NCBI RefSeq assembly: GCF_020171845.1
Contig: NZ_JAIVAM010000007.1
Span: 248,001 to 312,000 of the forward strand
Source of the DNA: Cytobacillus kochii
GTDB taxonomy: Bacteria > Bacillota > Bacilli > Bacillales > Cytobacillaceae
Direction: 5' to 3'
DNA: 64,000 bases
The stretch's first letter is position 1. Each line of letters begins with the position of its first letter. Below, piece after piece: positions 33,989 to 43,335 of the stretch. The position numbers and the translations under genes were made by a program. The notes under the pieces were generated by a model. It had not been told where the DNA came from and did not search any database. It saw only the letters and a program-made list of their open reading frames with translations.

Positions 33989-36418
33989 TTACTGCCCTCC
34001 CTTTAGCTTTAAACGTTGTAACCTCAAGGCATTTAGTACAACAGATACGGAGCTAAACGCCATTGCAGCTCCGGCAACCCATGGAGCCAGTAAACCAATA
34101 GCAGCAATTGGGATAGAGGCAGAATTATAGATAAACGCAAAGAACAGGTTTTGCTTAATATTTCGCATCGTTTTGTCGCTCAGTTCTACACTATCTGCCA
34201 CACTGTGCAAATCTCCTCGCATAAGTGTAATATCAGCTGCCTCAATGGCTACATCTGTTCCTGTACCAATCGCCATTCCAATATCCGCAACAGCTAGAGC
34301 AGGCGCATCATTCACGCCATCACCTACCATGGCTACTTTTTTATTCATTTTTTGTAATTTCTTAATTTCATCTGCTTTTTGTTCAGGAATCACTTCTGCA
34401 ATAACACGGTCAATACCGACCTGTTTACCAATTGCTTGTGCTGTCCGTTCATTATCACCTGTAAGCATAATGACTTCTAAGCCAAGCGCGTGCATTCTTT
34501 CAATAGCTGCTTTTGATGTTTCTTTCACAGTATCAGCTACGGCAATCACTCCTGCTAATTGTTGATCAACACCGATTAACATTGCTGTTTTACCATCTAA
34601 TTCTAGTTTTGACATCACTTCTTCTATAGAAGTGATATCGATAGCTTGTTGTTGCATCAATTTTCTTGTACCAACAAAAACTGTTTTACCTTCTATTACA
34701 GCACGAATACCAAAGCCAGGTATCGCCTCAAATGAATCTGGTTCTTTAACCATAGTACCCATTGCTTTTGCACCTTTAACAATCGCTTCAGCAAGAGGGT
34801 GTTCAGAACTATTTTCAGCAGATGCCACTAAGGATAGTACTTCTTCCTCCGTGAATCCTTGTTGAGGAAGAACGTCTGTTAAATCTGGCTCACCTTTGGT
34901 TACTGTTCCAGTTTTATCTAAAACAATTGTATTTAATAAGCGTGTGTTCTCTAAATATTCTCCACCTTTAAATAAAACACCTAGTTCTGCAGCCCGTCCA
35001 GAACCAGCCATAACAGATGTTGGTGTCGCTAAACCAAGCGCACATGGACAAGCAATGACAAGAACTGTAATGGCAGGAACAAGTGCTGATCGTAATTCAC
35101 CAGGTTCGACGATGAAGTACCAAACAAGAAAAGTCACGATTGCAATCCCTACAACAATAGGAACAAAGATACCTGATACATGGTCAGCCACTCGCTGAAT
35201 ATCTGCTTTACTTCCTTGTGCTTCCTCTACCACTTTTACAATTTGGGATAGCGCAGTATCTTTTCCAACTTTGGTAGCCTCAATGGTTAACATTCCATTT
35301 TTATTAATCGTTGAGCCAATGGCAATGTCGCCTATTTTTTTATCGACAGGAATACTTTCTCCTGTAATCATAGATTCATCTACAGCAGATTCACCTTTTA
35401 TAATTTGCCCATCAACTGGAATTTTTTCACCTGGACGAACAATAATGGTATCTCCAACAATTACTTCTTCAATTGCTATTTCTTGTTCGACAGCATCACG
35501 TATCACTCGTGCTGTTTTAGCTTGCATGCCAAGCAATTTCTGAATAGCCTGACCTGTGCGTCCTTTGGCACGCACTTCAAAAAGCTTCCCAAGGATAACT
35601 AATGTAATAATAACTGACGCTGCTTCGAAATAGAGTACTGGCATCCCCTCTTGACCATTCATTTGCCATTCAATACCGAGAAAAATGCTATAGAAGTATG
35701 CGACAGATGTACCGAGTGCAACGAGAACGTCCATATTTGCACTTTTATTTCGTAATGCTTTATACGCACCTCGATAGAATTGTGCGCCAACAATAAATTG
35801 AACTGGAGTGGCTAATGCCAATTGTACCCATGGATTCATTAACATAACTGGTGAATAGATAAAAGAAGTAAACTTAAAATGCGTGACCATAGTCCATAAC
35901 AAAGGAAACGTCAGAATAGCGGAGAAAATGAATTTCCCAGTCTGATTTCGTACTTCTTCATCCTTACTGTTGGCCGTTTCTTCTTTGGATGTTTGAGCCT
36001 TAAGCGTATACCCCAGCTTTTTTACTGCTTCAATCATATCTCCAGTTGTCACTTGGTCTTGATTATATTCAACCATGACATTCTCCAGGGCAAAGTTAAC
36101 CGTAGCATTAGAAACTCCATCCATTTTAGCTAATCGTTTTTCAATTTTATTCGCACATGCTGCACAAGTCATCCCAGATATATCAAATGTTTGCTTATTA
36201 TGTGCCACGCGATAACCTAATTTCTCGATTTTATCTTCAAAATCTTGCACATTTGTTTTCTCAGGATTGTAAACAACCTTTGTTTTTTCTATCGCAAAAT
36301 TGACATTGGCATCTATTACACCGTCTATCTTGTTTAGACCTTTTTCAATTTTGTTGGCACATGCTGCACAAGTCATGCCTTGAATTTGCAAACTTACTTC
36401 TTTGTTTGCTCTCATCAT
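33989..36418 (-). CDS. copA: Copper-exporting P1B-type ATPase CopA
   Basis: 809 residues with two N-terminal HMA domains (each [13 protein letters not shown]), about eight helices, the ion-path motif [12 protein letters not shown], the phosphorylation motif DKTGTVTKG, the actuator TGES and the hinge [12 protein letters not shown]. This is the class that exports Cu(I) from the cytosol. Start ATG 36418 (or 36415) follows GGAGGG. It has its own palindromic operator at 36438-36453, and is followed by the His-rich and glutaredoxin genes. Length and two-HMA layout agree with B. subtilis CopA. Confidence 0.97.
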   Translation of the reverse strand: MMRANKEVSLQIQGMTCAACANKIEKGLNKIDGVIDANVNFAIEKTKVVYNPEKTNVQDFEDKIEKLGYRVAHNKQTFDISGMTCAACANKIEKRLAKMDGVSNATVNFALENVMVEYNQDQVTTGDMIEAVKKLGYTLKAQTSKEETANSKDEEVRNQTGKFIFSAILTFPLLWTMVTHFKFTSFIYSPVMLMNPWVQLALATPVQFIVGAQFYRGAYKALRNKSANMDVLVALGTSVAYFYSIFLGIEWQMNGQEGMPVLYFEAASVIITLVILGKLFEVRAKGRTGQAIQKLLGMQAKTARVIRDAVEQEIAIEEVIVGDTIIVRPGEKIPVDGQIIKGESAVDESMITGESIPVDKKIGDIAIGSTINKNGMLTIEATKVGKDTALSQIVKVVEEAQGSKADIQRVADHVSGIFVPIVVGIAIVTFLVWYFIVEPGELRSALVPAITVLVIACPCALGLATPTSVMAGSGRAAELGVLFKGGEYLENTRLLNTIVLDKTGTVTKGEPDLTDVLPQQGFTEEEVLSLVASAENSSEHPLAEAIVKGAKAMGTMVKEPDSFEAIPGFGIRAVIEGKTVFVGTRKLMQQQAIDITSIEEVMSKLELDGKTAMLIGVDQQLAGVIAVADTVKETSKAAIERMHALGLEVIMLTGDNERTAQAIGKQVGIDRVIAEVIPEQKADEIKKLQKMNKKVAMVGDGVNDAPALAVADIGMAIGTGTDVAIEAADITLMRGDLHSVADSVELSDKTMRNIKQNLFFAFIYNSASIPIAAIGLLAPWVAGAAMAFSSVSVVLNALRLQRLKLKGGQ

Positions 36419-36437
36419 TGTTTTCCCTCCTAAACAA

Positions 36438-36453
36438 GTACCCCATAAGGGTA
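36438..36453 (-). promoter_or_regulatory. CsoR-type operator of copA
   Basis: GTACCCCATAAGGGTAT, arms TACCC/GGGTA, just upstream of the copA ribosome site. Confidence 0.7.
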
Positions 36454-36501
36454 TATATTTTTTAAAAAGAAAATCGTGCTACAGAAGCACGACCGCTCTT
36501 C

Positions 36502-36708
36502 TTAGGCAACATCATAGCCTTGCTCTTCAATCACTTCGGTAATATCTTTCAAGTCTACCTTTTCCGGGTCAAAGGCTACGTCTACTTTTCCATCTTGCAG
36601 ATGCACTTTTACAGTTTCCACACCCTTCAGTTCTCCTACATTTCCCTCAATTGAATTAACGCAATGTCCACAAGACATTCCTTGTACATTAAGTGTAACT
36701 TGTTGCAT
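36502..36708 (-). CDS. copZ: Copper chaperone CopZ
   Basis: 68 residues, single heavy-metal-associated domain with MSCGHCVNSIEGNVGELKGV giving the MxCxxC ligand pair (Cys13, Cys16). It delivers Cu(I) to CopA and can load the repressor. Ribosome site AAGGAGGAATT before ATG 36708. Own palindrome at 36759-36775. Gap to copA is 83 bp and contains an additional operator. Confidence 0.95.
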   Translation of the reverse strand: MQQVTLNVQGMSCGHCVNSIEGNVGELKGVETVKVHLQDGKVDVAFDPEKVDLKDITEVIEEQGYDVA

Positions 36709-36758
36709 AATAATTCCTCCTTAAATGACTTTACTAGTTTTAATATATTCACATTACC

Positions 36759-36775
36759 ATACCTATGTTAGGTAT
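36759..36775 (-). promoter_or_regulatory. CsoR-type operator of copZ
   Basis: ATACCTATGTTAGGTAT, arms ATACC/GGTAT, 50 bp before the copZ start. Confidence 0.65.
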
Positions 36776-36823
36776 AATAAATAGTAAATTTTTGATTAAA
36801 TTTTGTGATTTTTGAAAAGGTCG

Positions 36824-37098
36824 TTAAAATTCTTCCACCGGATCATCTTGTCTTAACCGTTCACAATCACACAAAGTGTTAATATAACTCTCTAACAAAA
36901 CGCGGGAAACAAGATCTAATGCTGTTTGGGCTGCTGTATTTGATGTAAAATATCATCACAAAAATTTTTTCTCGTCATCATATTTTTTATTCCTTTAATA
37001 TGACCCTCAATTCTGTTCATCCTCTTAATGAAGTTTATCTTGTAAATCACTTGGATAGTTTCCACTTTCTTTTTCTTGACTGCTGCATCATGTTTCAT
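36824..37098 (-). pseudogene. csoR: CsoR/RcnR-family metal repressor, frameshifted
   Basis: From ATG 37098 the frame gives YKINFIKRMNRIEGHIKGIK and NMMTRKNFCDDILHQIQ, the first two helices of a CsoR-type regulator, then stops. Near 36930 (leftward reading CAGCAGCCC) restoring one lost G gives AAQTALDLVSRVLLESYINT and LCDCERLRQDD to a stop at 36824. So one base appears to be missing. Even in the corrected frame the His of the classic Cys-His-Cys copper site is not obvious; a Cys pair remains, which is more like CstR. N-terminal start is also uncertain. Sequence error, true pseudogene and programmed frameshift must be told apart. Confidence 0.75.
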
Positions 37099-37188
37099 TA
37101 GAAATCATGATCAATTCGTCCATTCTTATCCCCCCTCTAGATATAGAATTAACTGCCGATATACCGGATTGACAAAACCAATATTACT

Positions 37189-37205
37189 ATACCCTCGTAG
37201 GGTAT
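37189..37205 (-). promoter_or_regulatory. CsoR-type operator of the regulator gene
   Basis: ATACCCTCGTAGGGTAT, the best palindrome of the four, about 90 bp upstream of the regulator start. Confidence 0.7.
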
Positions 37206-37292
37206 GTCAACTTTTAAATAAAATGCCAGCAAATGATTACTGGCTTACAAACCGCATTTCATTTATTTGGTGAGAAATTATCTTTTCCCCCA

Positions 37293-37749
37293 TACTAGAT
37301 TTATTTAATGGTGTAAAAATCGTAGCCTATAATATTCAAAGCCCTCCTCATATGGACTTGTTTCAGATATGTTAGTCAGAGCTTTTAATGCTTATCCGAA
37401 GTAGATGCGCCTATCTTACATTCAGATTAATATTGCCATTATCAAATGAAAGAATACTCTTATGCATTAAAACAAAATGGTATTACTCAAAGTATGTCTC
37501 GTAAAGGCAATTGTTTAGATAACACAGTAATTGAGAACGTCTTTAGTCTATTAAAATCGGAATTATTTTTATGTAAGAATTTGAGAGTATGGCTCAATTC
37601 AAGCGTGAGCTTGAACTCTATATCGAATACTACAATCACAAACGTATGAAAGGGAAAAATTAAAAGGATTGAGCTCGGGGCAATACCGAATACAATCCTC
37701 CATAGCTGCTTAACTTAATATAATGTCTAACTTTTTGGGCTCACTTCAT
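37293..37749 (+). mobile_element. Decayed IS3-family (IS150-type) transposase 3' end
   Basis: Three-frame translation recovers the C-terminal DDE part of an IS3 OrfB: LDLFNG...IVAYNIQS, then [44 protein letters not shown] and EYYNHKR...IQSSIAA. At least three frameshifts and one in-frame stop break it. The right end TGTCTAACTTTTTGGGCTCA with CTTCA at 37749 resembles the IS terminal repeat. No left end or OrfA is seen, so only the 3' third of the element remains. It sits directly upstream of the copper cluster. Confidence 0.85.
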
Positions 37750-37775
37750 TTGGTATAAGCGCCCTTTAATGAAAT
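37750..37775. repeat. Dispersed GCGCCC repeat remnant
   Basis: TTTGGTATAAGCGCCCTTTA followed by ATG, next to the IS3 end. Same motif at 39373-39396; related forms at 38539-38575, 39441-39465 and 40891-40912. Confidence 0.5.
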
Positions 37776-37899
37776 AAACACTCGAATTGATTTATCTATT
37801 AGTGTGAATAATTAGCAAATGTTTCTTAAACACATTTATTGATTTTATAATTATCTAAAGCCAGTCAGTTAGTCAAGAGGGATTATAAGTTCCCTTTCT

Positions 37900-38424
37900 T
37901 TAACACTTACCATATTGTAATTCCCGAAGCATTTGAAAAATTTGACCTCTATGATGTGATTCATGTTCAATCAAATGGTAAACAACCCACTCAGGTGTGA
38001 CGTCATAATGTTCAAGTGCTCTCGGTTTACGCCAATCGGTTAGGTCCATTGAACGAAAGTGAGAAAGAAATACTTCACGTACCTTATTGAGCCGGTAAAA
38101 ATGGTCCTCTATACTTTCTCCCTCAAAGTGAGTTAAATTGCCTTCAGTTCGATGTTCTAAAGGAAATAATGAGCTAATTTCAGGATCCCAATCGGTTCCA
38201 AGTACTTCTACATATAACCAATCTGCCTCGATCAATGCAATGTGATACAAAAGAGTCCCAATTGATTGCCTTCCGACTATTTTTCTGTCAATTAAGCTTT
38301 GGCTGATTCCAGTTAATTCAGTAATAAGAGTACGTCGAACATCCGCTAAACACCATATCCATCGGCCAATCTCTTCTTCATATTCTGGTAATGAGGATAC
38401 CAGTAAAGCTCTTCTCTCCAACAA
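37900..38424 (-). CDS. DinB family protein
   Basis: About 174 residues. Four-helix-bundle protein with metal-binding His pattern: LLYHIALIEADWLY near residue 60 and HLIEHESHHRGQI near 155, as in DinB/YfiT-like proteins. These are putative thiol-dependent or metal-dependent hydrolases or transferases. Starts are TTG: the frame begins with TTG at 38430, but AGGAGG sits directly before it, so TTG at 38424 (6 bp spacing) is preferred. Isolated between IS remnant and decayed DNA. Confidence 0.8.
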   Translation of the reverse strand: MLERRALLVSSLPEYEEEIGRWIWCLADVRRTLITELTGISQSLIDRKIVGRQSIGTLLYHIALIEADWLYVEVLGTDWDPEISSLFPLEHRTEGNLTHFEGESIEDHFYRLNKVREVFLSHFRSMDLTDWRKPRALEHYDVTPEWVVYHLIEHESHHRGQIFQMLRELQYGKC

Positions 38425-38538
38425 GATCAACCTCCTCTAATTAAAATACTTACATTCTATTAAAAATGGATGTTTCCTTCTTTTAAATAAAAAAATTCTT
38501 TCCGTACTTCACAAACTCCCCCTTTAGCTGAAAGAAGG

Positions 38539-38575
38539 CACAATTCTTTTCAAGAATTGCGCCCGATTGTTTAAA
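38539..38575. repeat. Hairpin repeat with GCGCCC core
   Basis: GGCACAATTCTT-TTC-AAGAATTGCGCC near-perfect hairpin followed by CGATTGTTTAA. The tail reappears at 40900-40911. It looks like a member of a dispersed structured repeat. The surrounding 38431-38653 holds no gene. Confidence 0.5.
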
Positions 38576-38653
38576 ACAATATCTCAGTTCTTACACACAA
38601 TTTAATCGTTTTACTGTAACTTGTTATTTACAATACCTCTGAGCTTAGGGAAT

Positions 38654-38960
38654 TCAGAAATCATAATAAGTGTATGTAACCACACTTAAAGAACCCAAAA
38701 CACTATATTCAAAGTTAATAAACTCAAACCAACCTTTGCTTACCAAAAACATCACAACAATCATTACTAAATATGGAAAAATCATTATAAAATAAAATCC
38801 TATACCTTTTCCAAATTGGAAAAATGAGTTCCATTTATTCTCATCTTTATTAAAAACCCTTCCAAGGGGTCGCGAAAAAAAACAAAAGTACAGCAACATA
38901 AAGAGCAGACCCTATGATATCTAACAGAATATAAGAAATAAGAAACAAAAGTATATCCAT
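38654..38960 (-). pseudogene. Small membrane protein, frameshifted
   Basis: ATG at 38960 with AAAGGTGG at good spacing starts MDILLFLISYILLDIIGSAL and YVAVLLFFF; the frame then shifts at a run of eight A/T bases (38876-38883) and continues as RPLGRVFNKDENKWNSFFQF, GKGIGFYFIMIFPYLVMIVV and a final hydrophobic segment to a stop at 38654. Joined length would be about 102 residues with three helices. The homopolymer makes slippage, either biological or in sequencing, the likely cause. Family not recognised. Confidence 0.5.
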
Positions 38961-39064
38961 ACCTACCACCTTTAATCTTATGTCACACTCGTGCCAGTTG
39001 CCCCTTTTTATTCCGGTGTGCTCCAAAATAAAAATCCTACCTACGAAAAAAATCACCAAAACAA

Positions 39065-39288
39065 TTAATATAATGTTGCAGAAACGTATAATAAAATCTT
39101 TCCGAATAGATTCCTTTTGCTAAACAAATATAAAATCAAAGTAATAACTAAAAATATTAAGCCAGTTATCATTGTGACATTATCGTTAACCAATGTACCT
39201 CCGACCAAAAAAAAAACAGCCATGGAAATAATGCTCACAATCAAACTTATGAAAGAAATAATCCCATATTTCTTCGTTCATTTGTCAA
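39065..39288 (-). pseudogene. Two-helix membrane protein remnant, frameshifted
   Basis: TTG at 39288 begins MTNERRNMG, then another frame gives GIISFISLIVSIISMAVFFL, VGGTLVNDNVTMITGLIFLV and ITLILYLFSKRNLFGKILLY to a stop at 39065. The pattern (charged start, two helices, YLFSKR turn) is that of small Bacillus membrane proteins. A frameshift near the ninth codon separates the two parts. It lies upstream of the other broken membrane gene on the same strand. Confidence 0.4.
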
Positions 39289-39372
39289 AATATATCGCCC
39301 CCAATTACCATTAATTTTAATATATACTATGCAACAATCTGGCCCTTAACATCAAAAAGCACTTACCTTTAT

Positions 39373-39396
39373 TTTCAAGATAAGCGCCCTTTAATG
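39373..39396. repeat. Dispersed GCGCCC repeat remnant
   Basis: TTTCAAGATAAGCGCCCTTTA then ATGG; a related form, TTACAGATAAGCCCCCTTTT then GTTTAA, lies at 39441-39465. Confidence 0.5.
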
Positions 39397-39502
39397 GAAG
39401 ATCGTTCAACAGTATTAAGAGCCTTCTAGTCACTTAACTATTACAGATAAGCCCCCTTTTGTTTAAGCAGAATACTTCACAAAACTTCTTTGAAACAAAT
39501 GT

Positions 39503-39949
39503 TTATTGTAATATGGCAGTCAACGGATTACGTTGTTTAATCTCTTGTATTGATAGGTTTAAACTATAGTTCCCATGATCGAGAAGTTGATTAAGAAGAA
39601 GATTCAATTGATTTTGGGATTTAACTTTTATTTTTAAATGGTAACAGCCTTCTCCAGATACTCGGTGAGCTTCAACTACCTCTTTTCGATCTTTAATAAA
39701 ACGAATAAAAGCAGCATGATTAGCTGTTTTCATATGAACAATGACAAACGCTGTATAAGAAAGCCCGAGTTTCATTTCATCGATTATTAGGGAGTAGGCT
39801 TTAATTACACCACTTTCCTCAAGTTTTTTAATACGATTCCCTACTGCTTGTCCAGTCATATGAATTTGTCCTCCCAAGTCCTTCCATTGAATACGTGAAT
39901 TTTCGGTTAGTAACCGTAAAATCTCAAAATCAATTTGATCAATTTCCAT
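39503..39949 (-). CDS. Lrp/AsnC family regulator
   Basis: 148 residues. HTH of the Lrp type (DQIDFEILRLLTENSRIQWK, IHMTGQAVGNRIKKLEESG) and a C-terminal RAM domain (YTAFVIVHMKTANHAAF, VSGEGCYHLKIKVKS). Such proteins sense amino acids or related small molecules. It is divergent from the isochorismatase-family hydrolase, with a 118-bp AT-rich gap, so that gene is its likely target. Start ATG 39949. Confidence 0.9.
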   Translation of the reverse strand: MEIDQIDFEILRLLTENSRIQWKDLGGQIHMTGQAVGNRIKKLEESGVIKAYSLIIDEMKLGLSYTAFVIVHMKTANHAAFIRFIKDRKEVVEAHRVSGEGCYHLKIKVKSQNQLNLLLNQLLDHGNYSLNLSIQEIKQRNPLTAILQ

Positions 39950-40067
39950 AATAAATTCCTTTCACCGTGAAATTATTTGATATAAAAGTTTTTCATCAAA
40001 GTATCGATAAAAACCAAGATATTATTTATCATTTTATTATAATAAATTTTTTAATGAGGTGAAAAAA

Positions 40068-40643
40068 ATGAGCACAGCTTTAATCATTGTCGATATTCAA
40101 AATGACTATTTTCCAAATGGAAAGATGGAATTAAGCAACCCCGTAAAAGCAGCCTCTAATGCTGCTAAAGTTCTTAAATGGTTTAGACAGAATAACAAAG
40201 ATAATATTTTTCATGTCCAACATATTGCAAGTAATCCAGGTTTAGGCTTCTTTCTTCCAAATACGGAGGGAGTTCAACTAAATGAAACTGTTTTACCATT
40301 AGAACACGAAAGTATTATCATAAAACATGCACCTAACAGCTTTTTTAAAACCGAACTAGAGCGCAAATTAAGAGAAAAAAGAGTGACCAAGCTAGTGATT
40401 GTAGGTATGATGACGCATATGTGTATTGATGCCACAGTCAGAGGTGCTGTAGAGATAGGCTTTGAAACTACTCTTATTGAAGATGCATGTGCGACAAGGG
40501 GATTATCTTATCAAGATAAGGCCGTGCCAGCTGAACAGGTTCATTTTGCGTTTGTCAGTGCACTTAATGGTATGTATGCCAACGTTATATCAACTGAGGA
40601 TTTCCTGCAACAAGAAGCTAACACAATCTTGAAGAACAAATAA
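40068..40643 (+). CDS. Cysteine hydrolase, isochorismatase family
   Basis: 191 residues from ATG 40068; a GTG at 40059 is part of the GAGGTGAAA ribosome site. The catalytic Asp is in LIIVDIQNDYFPNG, Lys in RVTKLVIVGM region, and the nucleophilic Cys in MMTHMCIDATVRGAVEIGF near residue 122, the classic Asp-Lys-Cys set of nicotinamidase/isochorismatase-like amidases. Divergent from an Lrp-type regulator. Substrate not determinable; YcaC/YrdC-type amide hydrolases are close relatives. Confidence 0.9.
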   Translation: MSTALIIVDIQNDYFPNGKMELSNPVKAASNAAKVLKWFRQNNKDNIFHVQHIASNPGLGFFLPNTEGVQLNETVLPLEHESIIIKHAPNSFFKTELERKLREKRVTKLVIVGMMTHMCIDATVRGAVEIGFETTLIEDACATRGLSYQDKAVPAEQVHFAFVSALNGMYANVISTEDFLQQEANTILKNK

Positions 40644-40655
40644 TTCAATACAAAT

Positions 40656-40685
40656 GGGGGGTTGTTTAAAAAGAATCTCCCTTTT
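40656..40685 (+). terminator. Probable terminator
   Basis: GGGGGGTT and AATCTCCC arms followed by TTTTTG, 13 bp after the hydrolase stop. The rest of the spacer to 40947 holds only a repeat-like TTTCAGATAAGCGTCGATTG at 40889-40908. Confidence 0.6.
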
Positions 40686-40947
40686 TGCTGTTGTTTAAAC
40701 TAATTAATAAGGTATCCTTCTTCAACTGCAACCGTTAGCTTAAGTGTAACTTCCCACAAATAATCTTTAATCAGGATATCTACTGTCCTTAATTCCTCAA
40801 CAATATGGCCCTATTGCTCATTACCAATTATTTCAAAATCATTCGCTCAACTCAATCTTTTTTCTGTGAAAAAGGACGTTTACCTTATTTCAGATAAGCG
40901 TCGATTGTTTAATAAAAATTAGGATAACGGTAAAAGTGTACTGAAAC

Positions 40948-41637
40948 TCATGAATTAAGAAAACTTTTTACAGCAGCTAAGAAGGCTGGTAAATTAGCAT
41001 CATGCACAAAGTGCCCAGCATCTTCTATCGTCACCAATTCGCAATTCGGGATGCGTTCAGAAACTTCCTGTAATTTGTTTTGAGGAATGTGACTGGACTC
41101 ACCGCCTATAATTAGAGTCGGCATGATAATGTCGGTAAGACGCGCCCACCATTCGGGATTGGGTTCATTAAGTTGCTGTAGAATCGAAGACACAACAAGC
41201 CAATCAAACGGTAGGGGATCAGAAGGTTTGGAAGGAACTTCGATCGGCTTATCCGGAAAAGGAGGAGGAGTGTCTTCAATAATCAACCGTTCTATCCTTG
41301 ACGGAAATGTTTCCGAGAAAAGATAGGATACTGTTCCCCCCATGGAATGACCAATTAGCGCAAATCGTTCTAAATTCATAGCATTCGCAAAATGAAACAA
41401 GTCATCGGACATCAGTTCAAAAGAATATGTACTAGTTCTCGCACTCCCACCGTGACCCCGTTGATCTAAAGCTAAAACGCGATATTTTTCTCCTAATACA
41501 GCAGCCACTTGATCCCATGATTCTGCACTTTTTCCCAGCGCGTGAAGTGCAACAAGCGGTGGTGCGGAAGGTTCTCCACTCTCGCGATATTGAAAAGTGA
41601 GCCCATTCAATTCAATTTGATTTACTAGGGTTTCCAT
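40948..41637 (-). CDS. Alpha/beta hydrolase
   Basis: 229 residues. Core motifs are ALHALGKSAESWDQVAAVL near residue 31, LDQRGHGGSARTS near 57, nucleophile elbow LIGHSMGGTVSYLF near 92, acidic region LIIGGESSHIPQ and final catalytic His in IEDAGHFVHDANLP. It is a small soluble esterase/lipase-like or haloperoxidase-like enzyme. Ribosome site GGAGATGATCGGAG before ATG 41637. An inverted repeat (41658-41678) lies in its leader. Confidence 0.9.
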   Translation of the reverse strand: METLVNQIELNGLTFQYRESGEPSAPPLVALHALGKSAESWDQVAAVLGEKYRVLALDQRGHGGSARTSTYSFELMSDDLFHFANAMNLERFALIGHSMGGTVSYLFSETFPSRIERLIIEDTPPPFPDKPIEVPSKPSDPLPFDWLVVSSILQQLNEPNPEWWARLTDIIMPTLIIGGESSHIPQNKLQEVSERIPNCELVTIEDAGHFVHDANLPAFLAAVKSFLNS

Positions 41638-41657
41638 CTCCGATCATCTCCTATGGT

Positions 41658-41678
41658 GGGTTTCGTCATATGAAACCC
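41658..41678 (-). promoter_or_regulatory. Inverted repeat in leader of hydrolase gene
   Basis: GGGTTTC-GTCATAT-GAAACCC, perfect 7-bp arms, 20 bp upstream of the start codon. Could be an operator or an mRNA hairpin near the ribosome site. Confidence 0.45.
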
Positions 41679-41755
41679 GATTTATTTAATGTCCATACCT
41701 ATATATTTCAGCGAGTGTGTGAATATTCCCTGCTCATCTTCAACAGTATGGTCCT

Positions 41756-42085
41756 TTAATTGAACAAGATAGGAAACGGAGTTCCCTCAGATTTTTTTAT
41801 AAACTTCTTCATAGGAAATTTTAACTGCTCACGTAATTCCTTTTTTTCTTCCTCTAACTTCTTAACCTTACGTTTTATTGAAGCAATCATAGCTTCTTTG
41901 GTGTTTTTTTATCCATTTCACGTTAGATTTGCTTTGCAGTTGGGACTTGTGCTTGTTGCATACGTAATGATTTCGATTCGCTCTCTAATTTCTGTGTTAT
42001 TGTATAGTGCCGCTTTACTAACTCCTGCCTCTTGAGCAACACTGTTAAAATTCAAGCTTTCTTTGGCCTATATAAGGCGTTTTAT
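41756..42085 (-). pseudogene. Tn554 TnpC-like (DUF6262) remnant
   Basis: Leftward translation in several frames recovers SVAQEAGVSKAALYNN-like, EIRERIE, then MIASIKRKVKKLEEEKKELR and EQLKFPMKKFIKKSEG, a layout of the Tn554-type TnpC/DUF6262 accessory protein: an HTH-like segment followed by a basic coiled coil. Stops and frameshifts interrupt it. No TnpA or TnpB recombinase genes are present, so only a fragment of such a transposon remains. Confidence 0.55.
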
Positions 42086-42173
42086 TGAAGTATGTTTGAT
42101 TTAATCTCAAAACATGCTAAAAAAATACTCTTCTTAAAGTAAAGCATCCGATCGTAATATAAGGTTAGCCAGA

Positions 42174-42395
42174 TTTTTCTGGTTGTTAGATAAGTCATAT
42201 GATAAAAAACGTGAAGTAGGAAAACCCTTCAGAATAGCAATTATTGCCTGTGTAAATAAGCTTTTAAATTGGTTACTCCTTACTAAAAAACAGAACTACT
42301 TTCAAGGATATAGATTAGGAACTATATCTATCTATATACAACAAAACCCTCCAAAAGTGAGAAAGTGGAAGGTTATTTGGCATGATCTATTTTAA
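42174..42395 (+). pseudogene. IS110-family transposase 3' remnant
   Basis: YDKKREVGKPFRIAIIACVN and KLLNWLLLTKKQNYFQG match the C-terminal segment of IS110/IS116 transposases (GKP-x-x-x-A-x-x-A-x-x-x-K-L-L). The catalytic N-terminal half is absent. Read-through continues to 42395. One of three different element remnants within 5 kb. Confidence 0.5.
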
Positions 42396-42496
42396 TATGT
42401 CATTGTTGTTTGAAATATTTTAATGAAAAATTTTGACAAACTATAAGCTGGTTTAGTTCAATAAGAATGCACAAAATAATAATAGTCGGTTTTTTA

Positions 42497-42940
42497 TTAA
42501 TGGATTAATGAAGCTCTCAAATCACTAACACCATTTTCCAAATAGCACTTTAAACAAGTTAGCATATAAACCCAACCTTCTTTTTGTCCTAGCATTTTGT
42601 TTACTATTTCAGGGTCATCTTCATTAAGACCTGATTCGTTCACCTCAATAATTGTTCTCGCATTATCCAACTCTTTCAGTGTAATTATAACAACTGTTTC
42701 TTCATCAGATTCTCCGCCCCATGAAAACACGATTTTCTTATTTTTTTCGATTTCTAATACATGTATAATACCTTCTGCTTCGTATTCATCATATCTTAAT
42801 GTAATAGTCTTGCCCTGTTCCCATCTTTCAGAACTCGATGAGAACCAAAAGTTTCCGATTTTGAAAGGGTCTACTATGGCTTCAAAAACCTCATTTGCTT
42901 GCTTATATATTTTAAATTTCGTAGTTACTTGGGTATCCAT
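42497..42940 (-). CDS. SRPBCC/AHSA1 family protein
   Basis: 147 residues. Begins with a strand and helix typical of the START-like fold (TKFKIYKQANEVFEAIVDP, then FKIGNFWFSSSSERWEQG), and has the VFSWGGESDEETVVIITLKE core strands and a long C-terminal helix with GWVYMLTCLKCYLENG. AHSA1-like proteins bind hydrophobic ligands or act in stress responses; nothing indicates a ligand here. Start ATG 42940. Confidence 0.85.
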   Translation of the reverse strand: MDTQVTTKFKIYKQANEVFEAIVDPFKIGNFWFSSSSERWEQGKTITLRYDEYEAEGIIHVLEIEKNKKIVFSWGGESDEETVVIITLKELDNARTIIEVNESGLNEDDPEIVNKMLGQKEGWVYMLTCLKCYLENGVSDLRASLIH

Positions 42941-43335
42941 AACAAAATCAACTCTCTTTCAGAATATTTAATACTTTTTCTATTATATTTTACGGTACTC
43001 TTTCTTTACATTAATGCTTCTTATTTAACTAAACTGCATCTTTACTTTAAGTATATCATCAAGCAAAGTCCTATTCTTTAAATCCTGCATACCTAAAACA
43101 TTAAACTGACTTTTGAAATCCAGCCCCTTGCTAGTCTTATCTTTTTTTACATTAAATAACACCTTCCTGTATTTGCTAATATCATTGATAAATGGTATGA
43201 TGAATATAATTATTTTTGTTCGGTGTAAAATTGAGAGAGAGGAAATCTCTTCTAAGGATTTTTTTGTCTTAAAATCGTATGTTTGAACAAGGGTAGTAAT
43301 ACATTTGTGGTAACCCCACAACAGGAGACGATAAC
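42941..43335. other. Intergenic region and cold-shock gene leader
   Basis: No convincing gene. The right part is the 5' leader of the cold-shock gene; it contains TTGTGG-TAAC-CCCACAA (near 43304-43321), a hairpin directly before the ribosome site, in keeping with the structured leaders of csp mRNAs. Confidence 0.5.

Noticed and set aside
39117-39314. Rightward 65-codon frame
   Set aside because: The opposite strand carries a more protein-like, helix-patterned remnant; this frame is its shadow.
42941-43081. Rightward hydrophobic 60-codon frame near 42899
   Set aside because: Overlaps the start of the AHSA1 gene on the other strand; AT-rich sequence easily gives Phe/Leu-rich frames.
43025-43321. 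Leftward 98-codon frame upstream of the cold-shock gene
   Set aside because: It covers the csp leader, has no ribosome site and no recognisable fold; kept out for lack of support.
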